Source: Ryuthela nishihirai
Lineage: Eukaryota; Arthropoda; Arachnida; Araneae; Heptathelidae
DNA length: 64,000 bases
Assembly (NCBI GenBank): GCA_038380435.1
Contig: JAWZYU010000121.1
Location: 186,001 to 250,000, forward strand
Direction: 5' to 3'
The first letter of the stretch is position 1. Each line of letters starts with the position of its first letter. The notes beneath the pieces were generated by a model, which ran no database searches, was not told the DNA's origin, and saw only the letters and a list, made by a program, of their open reading frames with translations. Shown in pieces: positions 55,442 through 64,000 of this stretch. Both the position numbers and the translations under genes were made by a program.

Positions 55442-56850
55442 CAAGCAGCCATGGGCTACGGAAGTCCAACCAGACCGTGCAATTTAGTTCTCCAAGCAAG
55501 TCTATCCTGAGCTACATCTATTGCAGCTGGCCACTGCACACCAATTCTAACAAGATCCTGTTTGACATTGTCTGCCCACCGCATCCTAGGTCTCCCCTTC
55601 TTTCTGAGGCCTTTAGGCACACTGTTCATAACCCTATTCGCCAATCTATAATTATTAATATGGGCAACATGGCCAAACCAACGGAGTCTCTCTCTGCACA
55701 ATATGCTGCTTAAAGGAGGTTGCAAACTCCTTTGCCTAATCTCATCATTAGTTACAAAGTTGAACCACCTAATACCCAAGATACTGCGTAAGCATCTGGA
55801 ATCAAAAGCATCTAGTTTCCTGTTATCTTGTTTACAAAGTGTCCAAGTTTCACTACCATAACTAACCCTAGAATGAACCAAACTATTATACAGTCTAATT
55901 TTAGTCTTTAGGTGTATACGCCTATTTCTCCACACTCTCCATAGGTTCTTAAAAGTCCCGGCAGCAATCCCTATTCGTCTGTTAGTCTCATGCCGCACAT
56001 CACCATTATCTGTTACATAGCTCCCAAGATAATTAAATTGTGACACCTGCTCAAGACTGCAACCGTTACCAGCTGCAAATACTATGCACAAGTTCACCTG
56101 CCAATTGATTGCAAAAGGGACACACCTCTACTACACTCTAACTGTGGGGGGGCACGTTGCCTCTTATTGGTAAATGCCCCTCAATGCTGAGGGCCATTCA
56201 AATGAAAAAAGCAACTACCTATTCACCCCCCACAGCCATTACTACAACCAACTCTACTGTCACTCGAACCCCAACCCAAACAACCCCTATTACCTCTACC
56301 CACTCCAAAACCAGTCATCACTCAACCTCCTATTAATTATGCACCCCCACCATCCACACATCAGTCATTGAACTCTCCTCTCCCACCATTACTATCACCA
56401 ATTCCCCCCCTCACCACTTCAAAAACTACAAGTCAGCTCTTCAGATGAAGAACTGAACAAGGCATCCCCCACACAGCACTCTCCACCCCATTCACCGAAA
56501 TTTTCCACAAGGAGAGTCATGACCAACTATTTAAGGAGAACCAAGGCAAAGAAAAGCTCTAGCACTAAATCTAAACCAACGTCTACCCCCCAACAACAAT
56601 CCTTGGTTTCTCACTTAGTACAACTTCTTGTCCCCATTATTGATGCTCTCCTCTCTCCCAAAACCAGATCTCCTGAACTCTCCATAGCCATACAAGCTAT
56701 CATGGCCCTTCTGCAACAAAGAAATCAGTCCCCTCCCCTGACACAAACCATAATTACACATGCATTCAATGGAACTATAGGTCTCTTAGAAACAAATTAC
56801 ATGAACTCAAATCACTCACACAATAATACATAATCCCCATTCTGGCCCTA
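54430..56850 (+). pseudogene. Jockey/I-type LINE ORF1 (gag-like), split by RTE
   Basis: Segments read MNEPLSRDPQPALKVQPKPT (54430-54627), then 54820-55143, with a PRE_C2HC-like region (FTHRGEYLLRVKNHTQATRL). The first zinc knuckle (CFKCQHTGHINSVC, about 55345-55390) lies just before the RTE insertion. After it come further Cys/His text (near 56075-56160) and a Pro/Ser/Thr-rich tail including 56519-56833 (104 codons). Frameshifts and stops separate the parts. In this family ORF1 packages the RNA. Confidence 0.7.
55398..56070 (-). mobile_element. RTE-clade LINE copy 13, 5'-truncated, young
   Basis: An ATC tract of about 14 units (55398-55439) marks the 3' end. A 213-codon minus frame (55456-56097) is open through the C-terminal domain: FNYLGSYVTDNGDVRHETNRR, VSYGSETWTLCKQDNRKLDAF, LRSILGIRWFNFVTNDEIRQ, LRWFGHVAHINNYRLANRV, KKGRPRMRWADNVKQDL. 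This is the least damaged RTE C-terminus in the window. The insertion lies between zinc knuckles of the Jockey/I-type ORF1. Confidence 0.9.
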
Positions 56851-58235
56851 AATGAAGCAAGGGTTACCAGACAACTTCAGCTTTAAACCCTACATCTTAC
56901 ATAATGCACCCACCAGAAAAACATTCACACTCTACTATCCTCCTACACCAAAAATTCTCACACTGCCTCATCCCAAATCCACACACTTATGCCTACATGG
57001 ACATAGTAGCCAAAAATATCAAAATTCAACACATTACATTCAAAATTTTCAATGCTTATTTCTATGGTGAGGAACCATTAAACCCAAATACACTAATCAA
57101 TGGCTTCACTCAAATATTCTCCATCTCCCCTGACCCCACCATTATCTTAGGAGATTTTAACTCTCATAATGAAACCTGGGGCAGTACACATACAAACAAC
57201 AGAGGTACTGCCATTGCATCACTGATACAACATTTCAACTTAGCAACACACAATGATGGTTCACTCACGCTCACAAAACTCCCTATGAGTCTGCTCTTGA
57301 CATAATTGACCTCCAGATGTAGCCCCCATCATCATATGGCAGGTTAATCATTCCACTTGGCATAGTGACCATTATCCACTCTATATCACAATTCAAGGTA
57401 CCAAACCCACAACTTACACAAACAAATCTGGCCACACATGTAATCAAACATTACATAATAGCATCACTCTATATGACTCCATTCACCAAAGTATGGATAA
57501 AAATAAATTTATCACTAAGCACCTCACTGGCTTCACAAAAACGCACCCCAATATCACCAAACAACTACCAGAAGAAAAACAGAAGACACTGCCAGAAGAC
57601 ATCCCACCCAACCTGCCATTAACACATTCCATGAAGGAAATGCAAAACTTAGATGCTTCCGACTGAATATAAAAAGAAAGGAGTGGAGAACATATATTGC
57701 AATAACATTAACCTTAGAACAGACTCAATACTCATTTGATCAACCATCAGATCACTCAGAGCCCAAGCCCAACCCCTAGCCCCTTGGTATGCATTTATAT
57801 GGAAAAATCAAATTTCCATTAAACAAGGGGCTAACTTTATAGCTTAGCACCTCACCACCACCCCCACCCCAAAGCCAACTGACAATTTTTTTGATCACCT
57901 GAGCTGAAATAACCATTCACAACAAAGAAATTTTAGGTTGTGTTTTTCTTGACCTCACTTCTGTATTTGATACTGCCTCACACCCTAGCATACTTTATAA
58001 ACTCCAAAGCATTGGCATCACAGGACACATACTACATTTCATACAAAACTTCCTCACACTCAGAAACATAAAAGTCCAGCTGGGGACTACCTTCTCTGAC
58101 CCGCAAAAATTAAATAGAGGAGGCAGTATGGTCTCTCCATGACTCTTTGACATCCTTTTACATGACCTCCCTAAGCAATTACCTAAAGATATTACATGCT
58201 CAATTTTTGCTGATGACATAACACTTTTTGAACCA
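56735..58235 (+). pseudogene. Jockey/I-type LINE ORF2 endonuclease and RT remnant
   Basis: The endonuclease begins with CIQWNYRSLRNKLHELKSL (near 56760) and ILALNEARV (near 56840). It continues in 56904-57305 with PTIILGDFNSHNETWGS (57140-57185) and NRGTAIASLIQHFNLATHN. After a gap (57310-57890) with only scattered similarity, the RT palm is readable at about 57930-58225: FLDLTSVFDTASHPSIL (motif A), GGSMVSP followed by a stop in place of L (motif B), and CSIFADDITLF (motif C). Confidence 0.75.
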
Positions 58236-59279
58236 GTGATGAATTATTAGAATGATCTTTTTGGGCTTTTTAGAGTTATGTACAATGAGATTACTTTCAT
58301 TCCGTGGTTGTTTAACACTTCCAGTGTCCACGTCGTCTGTACACGTTCGGAGAATCCGCAAAAATATGCGGAGGACGTATGCACACGTTTTTAGTACAAC
58401 AAAAAAAAATCGATTTTTAAAAAATAAAAATTGCTGTTGTAATTTTTATATATATATATCTTATAAAAATAAATAATTCAGGCTTCAAAAATAATATTTT
58501 GCTTTTTAATATGATGCATATTTTACGAAACTACAATATAAATAATTTTATAAAGCCATCTGATTGCCATTTTTATAAGCACTAAACGGTATTGCCAATG
58601 ATTTGCTTTCTAGCGTTCCTATTTGCTGAAGTAACCTTCTCATTTAAGCTCACAAGTTTCATTTGAGCTATTATTAACAAATTTTTCCCTAAATTTTCGA
58701 AAATCTAAAAATTAACAAAAAAATGCTATTTTTAAAAATGATGGATTTTGGAAGTAATTACAAAATATTTACCGCAATTTTTTTTCCGTTTGACACTCTT
58801 TTCTGTCAAAAACTTAGTCAGTATTCCCAAGTTATTTTTATCATTTTTTCCCAGCATTCTATGCATCTATCCTGCCTTCAAATCGAAACTAAAAGTAAAC
58901 ACGTCCTTCTTAGAAATTCTGGTTGCACCTGCATTTAATTAGTTAGGCTTCACTGAGGCTAAAAAGCCACAGATAGCTGATCCAATCTCCGTTGCTTGTG
59001 CTGTGTGTTGTTTGCAGTTTTGGTCCAGCATATTGGATGCTCTTTATCAAGTTAGTATTTTTTTTTCCATATTTAAACATTAGTTAGTTTTCATTTCAGT
59101 AGATTTATATTCGGAATTTAGCGATCTCTTGGCCGATCGATAAGTATCGATTTTTTCATAATTATGTTATATCGTATGGCCGGCCTACAACTTGTGGTAA
59201 CATCGCATTAGGCTATATATCAATTTTTAATTTAATATTTATTACTTTTCCAGTAAAACTTTGAACTAGTATCAGTAGT

Positions 59280-60050
59280 GTCAAAGGCCGCCTGGCACAT
59301 CAGGAAGTAGCTCCACGGTCCACTACACACGGTGGCGTGAGCTCCACGGGCCACTGCACACGGTGGCGTCGGGGGCTTAATTTTTGTGGGGGATGTCGTC
59401 CCCCTCGTAGGTGTGTGGGATGGGGAAAGCTTAAATTTTGGGGGGTGCTTAATTTTTGGCTTCCCACGCTGGGGAGGGCTTAATTTTTGGTTTTCCACGT
59501 TGGGGAGGGGTCCGACTGGAAGTGTCGACCCCCACACGTGTGTGCTGTCGTCGGAGTCGAAGGTTGAGCGTGAATAAATTATCACGGTCCACTGCATACG
59601 GTGGCGTCGGGGCTTAATTTTTGTGGGGGATGTCGTAGGTGTGCGGGATGGGGAGGGCTTAAATTTTGGGGGCGCTTAATTTTTACCTACCCACGCTGGT
59701 GTCTGGGGAGGACTTAATTTTCTTGACGCTGGCGTCGGGGGCTTAATTTTTTTTTGTTGACCGGAAGTGTCGACCCCCACACGTGTGTGTTGGCGGTGGG
59801 GAGGGGAAGTGCCGACCCCCTCGCAGGTCTGCGGGAGGGCTTAATTTTGGTTTCCCACGTTGGGGAGGGAACCGTCCGGAAGTGTCGATCCCCACACGTG
59901 TGTGCTGTCGACCCTCCTAGCAGTTGTGGGGGGCGTCGGGATGGGCTTTCATGGGGAGGGCTAATTTTTTCTACCAGAAGTGTTGGAGACGGAGAGGTCT
60001 TTGGCCCCCTAAAAAGGCCCCCTTAGGTGCGCTTATTTTTAACGGTCGTG
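59280..60050. repeat. GC-rich composite tandem repeat
   Basis: A G/C-rich block in AT-rich DNA. GGAAGTGTCGACCCCCACAC (third copy with one change) occurs near 59518, 59763 and 59878. CGGTGGCGTCGGGG with GCTTAATTTTTGTGGGGGAT occurs near 59361 and 59599 (spacing about 238). GGCTTAATTTT or CTTAAATTTTGGGG is repeated about ten times. It looks like a variable repeat of about 240 bp with internal sub-repeats. Frames crossing it are repeat-derived. Confidence 0.75.
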
Positions 60051-60307
60051 TAGGCCTAGGGTTTTACGCCCATGCAGGCGGGAACGTCTGAATTACATAA
60101 TTTATCGATGAAAATACTATCATTTTAAATATTACGTTTGAGTGTAATTTACCGTACGTTTTAAAATATGCTCCCGATGTTTGTCATAAAGGGGTGATTC
60201 ATTTACGTTCAATACATAATTTATCAGTCGTTTTAAATACAGTCAAGATATAAAGGCGTGAATAAATCTTACGTGTAAGTGAAATATATTCACGTGTAAG
60301 CGTACGT

Positions 60308-60452
60308 TGTATGTCCACGTATTATAACTTAGGTTCTACACACCAATAAAAATAAGATAATGTATAACAAAAAATTATTTCTAGTAATCCTGAAGTGTAT
60401 GTCAACGTATTATAACTTAGGTTGTACACACCAATAAAAATAAGATAATGTT
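60308..60452. repeat. two-unit tandem duplication, 88-bp offset
   Basis: 60308-60364 and 60396-60452 are nearly identical (TGTATGTC-ACGTATTATAAC, then ACACACCAATAAAAATAAG). The right copy is followed by an unrelated segment. Confidence 0.85.
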
Positions 60453-60484
60453 TTTATGATCTGCATACAGAAACACAATTGGGA

Positions 60485-60795
60485 ATTAATTTTGCTCTAT
60501 CTGTAGACAATTATAAAGCAGTTTTTGATTCTGCTTAAAGCAGAGGATTTGACCCGGAAGAAGATGCTAAAACAATGCATGGTTCAACTTATTCGATGCA
60601 TCTGTTGGAATCGACTACCAAAGTATAAAGCATTGAGTCAGGCTCTTTGATTCATATGATTAACTATTATGGTTTACTACGAAAGCTTTTAGTAATGAAT
60701 AGAACATTAAATGACAAAACTTTTCGAGATCTGCATACAGAAATATCTGAAAACATCAGACGGGGGAAAAATTCTAGTAATCCAGTCAACATCTA
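60485..60795 (+). pseudogene. decayed coding-like segment, product not recognised
   Basis: One plus-strand frame reads as protein-like text broken by two stops: FALSVDNYKAVFDSA, stop, SRGFDPEEDAKTMHGSTYSM, stop, then MINYYGLLRKLLVMNRTL and FRDLHTEISENIRRGKNSS. The composition (acidic/basic mix, few runs) is unlike the flanking AT-rich DNA. I do not recognise the family. The phrase GATCTGCATACAGAAA occurs at 60460 and 60731. Confidence 0.35.
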
Positions 60796-60966
60796 AATAA
60801 TTCTAGAAGTTTAATGCGAAAAAGTACCCAGGTTAACCCGTACTTCTTGAATATTCTGGACAGCAGAAGCACACTTAAACGTTACCAAAGCTGAGACCGT
60901 AATGTACCTTCACGACGGGAATGCTCTATTTTTCGAAAACTCTTATACAAAAGTTTAGACATCGAG

Positions 60967-61191
60967 ATGCTGAACCGCAATACAACACCCCAGGGGTTAA
61001 AGGATCTTTCTAAAAACCCTCGTAACTTTGACGGTACGCTTTTTCTGCAACACACTACCCCAGGGGCTAAAAAATCAAACACAGCTTGTTTTTCTAGGAT
61101 GCTCCATCGATATATGGACAAACCAGTTTCCATATTCTTAGGGCGAACTGAAAAAGCTGGCAAAGGCCATATTGAGATATTCACAGTCTGA
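60967..61191 (+). CDS. open frame of 74 codons, product not recognised
   Basis: It begins MLNRNTTPQGLKDLSKNPRN and ends GRTEKAGKGHIEIFTV. It contains two similar DNA phrases (CACCCCAGGGGTTAAA and ACCCCAGGGGCTAAAA), about 80 bp apart, which hints at an internal duplication. The minus strand is also open (60882-61205), so the coding strand is uncertain. No domain, signal peptide or membrane segment is seen. It may be part of the same decayed sequence as 60485-60795. Confidence 0.25.
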   Translation: MLNRNTTPQGLKDLSKNPRNFDGTLFLQHTTPGAKKSNTACFSRMLHRYMDKPVSIFLGRTEKAGKGHIEIFTV

Positions 61192-61457
61192 TGATTTAAA
61201 TACACACGCTATATTCACGGACTGATGATTAAAAACGCCATAAATATACACTTTTCTGATGAGTAAGTTGACTCGTACACGTGGGAAATGTACGGACATC
61301 AAAGGGTTAAGATTTTACGTCTGAGGTCTTGCACTCTGACCGTGCTTTCAGTTTAAAACACCGTTGTCTGTGTGTTTCAAGTTGCCACAGGACGCGTGAT
61401 TTTTTACGAGTCGACGTATTAAAGCCGCAATAGGCGACCACGCAGCCGAGCAACATT

Positions 61458-61565
61458 ATGGAGACAGACGATGTCCTTGAAAGACTCAACTCCGTCGGGA
61501 CCCTGACAGGGGAGGATTTGAAAAACTCGAGGCCTGAATGGCTTTTCACTCCCGTTATTTTCTAA
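61458..61565 (+). CDS. short open frame, 35 residues, possible exon
   Basis: The ATG at 61458 opens a frame METDDVLERLNSVG... that ends EWLFTPVIF and stops at 61563. It lies in a locally GC-richer stretch (61310-61560) and has a protein-like composition. It could be a first exon, a small protein or chance. No splice partner was identified. Confidence 0.2.
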   Translation: METDDVLERLNSVGTLTGEDLKNSRPEWLFTPVIF

Positions 61566-61635
61566 GACATAACAAATATTCTGATATCACTTATTTAAAT
61601 TCAGAAACTATTCCCCATCTTTATCACTGTTCATT

Positions 61636-62488
61636 TTAATACCACCTAAGTTTACTATATTTGTTGATATGTACTGGGATGTCAAACCACTTGAACGTAA
61701 AAGCAAACTGGCTTTGGTACATTTGCATGCACACTTGTAGTAACCCCACTGCTCTAAAACAGGTTTCACGAAATTTCTTTTGGGTATTATAGGGCAACCG
61801 TATGGACTGAGCTTTTGGTAAAGAATGTTTTACTGCGAACATTAATCTCTTTCATATCGGGAGTAAAATTACACGCACAAACGAGTTAGGTTGTTCATGT
61901 TGGAAGAAAATTTAAGATTCTTATTTCCTGTGTTTTTCTCTTGTAGGTACGTATAAAGAATGTTTTGGAATAGACGTTTACACCATAATTGCTTAATGCT
62001 ATCACATTTGTACACGCCAAGACATGTGAAAAAATTTTGCAGCATAAAGTCCCTATAACACATTTCGAGATTCACTTAAAACTCCTCTGGGCGTTTACAT
62101 GCATTTTTCTGTGTAATTTCGCTGTCTGGGAAATTAGCCATCACTTTCTTCCTATAGTTTTTGACAGCCGTCTTTGTCTCGCTAGTTCGTATAGGGTTTA
62201 GGTAAACCTTTTCAAAACCGTTAAGAAAGAAATCACAATGACAATAAAATCAGCTACACTATTTATTTAATAACTATTAGTACATATACAGCCCGAGCCA
62301 CAGGAAAGTTCCATACAGCCAGGAATGATATCTAAACGATGTAACTCAACTTCTTTCACAAAAATGTTTAGCGATATCGGTGAATGTTTCTTACGTCTTC
62401 TGGGAAATAGTCTACAACTGTTATAGCAAGGTACCAATGGCGAAGCTGACTTTACCCGCAATACAGTTCTTTGTGCATCCTGACACAT
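61636..62488 (-). pseudogene. coding-like minus-strand frames, not recognised
   Basis: Three consecutive minus-strand frames (62267-62488, 61869-62075, 61636-61842) have mixed, protein-like composition (for example KKFRETCFRAVGLLQVCMQM in the last). They do not overlap known repeats. They could be remnants of one gene or element with frameshifts, or chance. A competing plus-strand frame (62380-62595) makes the orientation uncertain. Confidence 0.25.
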
Positions 62489-62801
62489 TCTTAACTGAAG
62501 GTTGCAGAGCCATAGTGGATATTAAATTCATTCACTTCGCATCGCTGAAACCTTTGCTTGATCCCTCAAGGCCTTTAGATGAGTTTGAAGGGTGAACTTA
62601 TTTTAAAGTTTCAGCTAATTTCTAAAGTATTAGTATTTCTATTATTCAACATTCAAATTTCTAGAATTCTAAAAGTACAAAACCGACATTGTTTTAAATC
62701 AAAATATTTCAGAGAAAAATTTATTTAACCAATTCCAGAAACTAGAATTTGATTATTGACATAAAATGATGATGTCACCATTTTTATCCCATTGGCCGTA
62801 G

Positions 62802-62911
62802 CTAAAATTAATCGCTACCCATTTAAATACAAATAGAGTGTAATAAAAGTTTTAAATTCTAAACATTTATTACATTATATTTATGTTTAAATGGGTAGCA
62901 ATTAATTTTAG
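62802..62911. repeat. 110-bp palindromic element
   Basis: CTAAAATTAATCGCTACCCA on the left is mirrored by TGGGTAGCAATTAATTTTAG on the right. The arms are about 50 bp, with a short centre (TTTAAATTC...). The form is MITE-like and AT-rich, with no coding. Confidence 0.75.
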
Positions 62912-63843
62912 ATTATTCTCTAATATCTTTATATAATCATAAATTAATAATAACTGCAATTGATGTAATTTTTAACAATTCCCATCACTCGTACAAAGAA
63001 CGTATAAGGAAAAGAAATTCAGCTGTGACAAAGCGTAAGTGGCGACCTCAAGTGGTGTTTCGATTCGTATCGTGCATTTGTTTAAGCTGGGAAGCAAACA
63101 ATAAGGGGCAAAGAAATTATGCATCAAAAATTTATATTTTAAAAAAGGAAAAAAGTAACTGCACTTTGTATTTGAAAAAAATAATATCATGATTTTAATA
63201 AAAGTTTATTTTCTCCATTGGAATTATTTTTTGTTGAACCAACAATTATAAATTGAACGGATAGAGAAGATTTGAAATTAGCCTGAAGTTAATTTATAAA
63301 ATAAATTATTGCAATTAGAAGCTTTCTTGGTTGCATAGAAACTGGGACCAGAACTGATATTAATATACTCTGTAGGATACCAATAGGTAATTCTTACATA
63401 GGAAAAGCCAAGAGAATGGAAGTTGCTGGTAACATGTAATTACAAAAGCGTTCGTCCCCTGTAATGTTCGTTTCACCTCTACGCCAAATGCACGATACTC
63501 GATTTTACATTAATCTCTATGGTAGCATAATTTCTCCCTCTACATTCTTTGACTCGTAGAAGGCCAGATAAGAAATCCGAGGAAGAACATAGAATTCCAA
63601 TCACCTGTAGTTTTATGCATAATTAATAACTCTCCTTTTGTTGACGTCTGTCCAGGCTGGTGTATCAAGATTGTATTGCTTGAATCTGGGAACTGCAGAT
63701 TACGAGCCTGGCGCGTTACCGACACATCCCCTCATCCGATCAAATGAGGGATAATCATTAAAGAAAATGTCATTGACTCACCTGGAGCCACATGTGATTA
63801 TTTTCATACATAACTTGTTACGATCGATAGAAGACTAACAATT
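62912..63843. other. unassigned DNA
   Basis: AT-rich with short frames. No recognised element or gene. Confidence 0.4.
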
Positions 63844-63917
63844 ATGGGGGTGGCTCAGTCGGTAGCGTGGCAGGCTCTTAATCTGTAGTTCCCAGGTTCG
63901 AGTCCCCAATGCGTCAG
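63844..63917 (+). mobile_element. tRNA-Lys-like head of SINE family B
   Basis: GGGGGTGGCTCAGTCGGTAG, then GGCTCTTAATCTGTAG (CTT anticodon position, as in tRNA-Lys), and CCAGGTTCGAGTCCC. A and B boxes are excellent, but the acceptor ends do not pair, and sequence identity to SINE-B heads is strong. The SINE body is missing. I read it as a truncated SINE that retains the best head, not as a functional tRNA gene. Confidence 0.7.
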
Positions 63918-64000
63918 ATTATTTCTTAAAAAATCGTTGCCAGATATTCTTTCTGAATTCTGTAGTCAACCATAGTGTACGGATATTTTTTTGAGCGACT

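Larger units (their letters stand above)
54430..58236 (+). mobile_element. Jockey/I-type LINE, decayed, with nested RTE
   Basis: A second LINE type, distinct from the RTE copies. The order is an ORF1-like gag region with CCHC zinc knuckles, then an AP-type endonuclease, then a reverse transcriptase. The RTE copy at 55398-56070 splits ORF1. The element ends within the RT just after FADDITLF (about 58225). There the sequence joins a dispersed repeat, so the 3' end is lost. C-rich codon use and low G on this strand set it apart from its neighbours. Confidence 0.8.
58312..61310. mobile_element. TTAA-bounded 3-kb unit, candidate non-autonomous piggyBac
   Basis: TTAA at 58312-58315 and at 61307-61310. 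The left end reads TTAACACTTCCAGTGTCC; the right end, on the other strand, reads TTAACCCTTTGATGTCC. Both continue to a CACGT motif within 35 bp. These are plausible degenerate terminal repeats of the piggyBac type. No transposase frame was found inside. The interior has a GC-rich composite repeat, a short tandem duplication and unrecognised coding-like remnants. The pairing of the two ends is inference. Confidence 0.4.

Noticed and set aside
63844..63917. Functional tRNA-Lys gene
   Set aside because: The acceptor ends do not pair and the sequence is closer to SINE-B heads than to a complete tRNA.
1..64000. Endogenous virus with a recognisable polymerase, capsid or envelope gene
   Set aside because: No LTR pair, integrase, protease, DNA polymerase B or capsid-like frame was seen. 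The two unrecognised remnants at 60.5-62.5 kb are too short to assign.

Overview
The window is AT-rich animal DNA with no operons and no bacterial-type genes. It is mostly transposable-element remains. The families present (RTE-clade LINEs with GAT/ATC tails, a Jockey/I-type LINE, an EN+ Penelope-like element, Tc1/mariner elements including one with the N-terminal domain common in arthropod genomes, three tRNA-derived SINE families, a large C2H2 zinc-finger array) suggest an arthropod, possibly a chelicerate. That assignment is inference. There is no host marker gene to fix it.

Layout. 1-9 kb: AT-rich DNA with SINEs (families A and B) and two copies of an unclassified repeat called family R here. 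9-14 kb: two antisense RTE LINEs; the first holds a nested Penelope-like element and a SINE-B with an 11-bp target-site duplication. 14-17.3 kb: degenerate tandem repeats, a large fold-back element and a second, 5'-truncated Penelope copy. 17.7-22.8 kb: a decayed near-full-length RTE LINE carrying a small MITE, a tRNA-derived hairpin and a Tc1 pseudogene. 22.9-37.1 kb: an RTE graveyard of about nine copies in both orientations; the most complete one (29.2-33.16 kb, + strand) is split by a SINE-B with a 10-bp duplication.

38.8-46.0 kb: the only convincing host gene, a C2H2 zinc-finger array. Its intact core is 634 codons with 22 complete fingers (39628-41532) and contains an eight-finger segmental duplication. 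Decayed fingers continue on both sides. A mariner-family transposon (41934-43425, about 80-bp terminal inverted repeats, TA duplication) sits inside the decayed 3' part, in a finger linker. 46.9-51.4 kb: more SINEs, a 73-bp MITE inside a SINE, and a second family-R copy in which part of the repeat has become a hairpin with 201-bp arms. 51.4-58.2 kb: another RTE 5' half, a 32-bp tandem array and a Jockey/I-type LINE with an RTE insertion between two of its zinc knuckles. 58.3-61.3 kb: a TTAA-bounded candidate non-autonomous piggyBac-like unit that carries a GC-rich composite repeat and decayed coding-like DNA I do not recognise. 61.3-64 kb: mostly unassigned, with a 110-bp palindrome and a tRNA-Lys-like SINE head near the end.

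Nearly every transposon reading frame is broken. Only the zinc-finger core and the short endonuclease end of the second Penelope copy are open over a meaningful length. Nested insertions give a relative order: the SINE-B copies and the Penelope element entered RTE LINEs that were already in place, one RTE copy entered the Jockey-type LINE, and the mariner entered the zinc-finger array.
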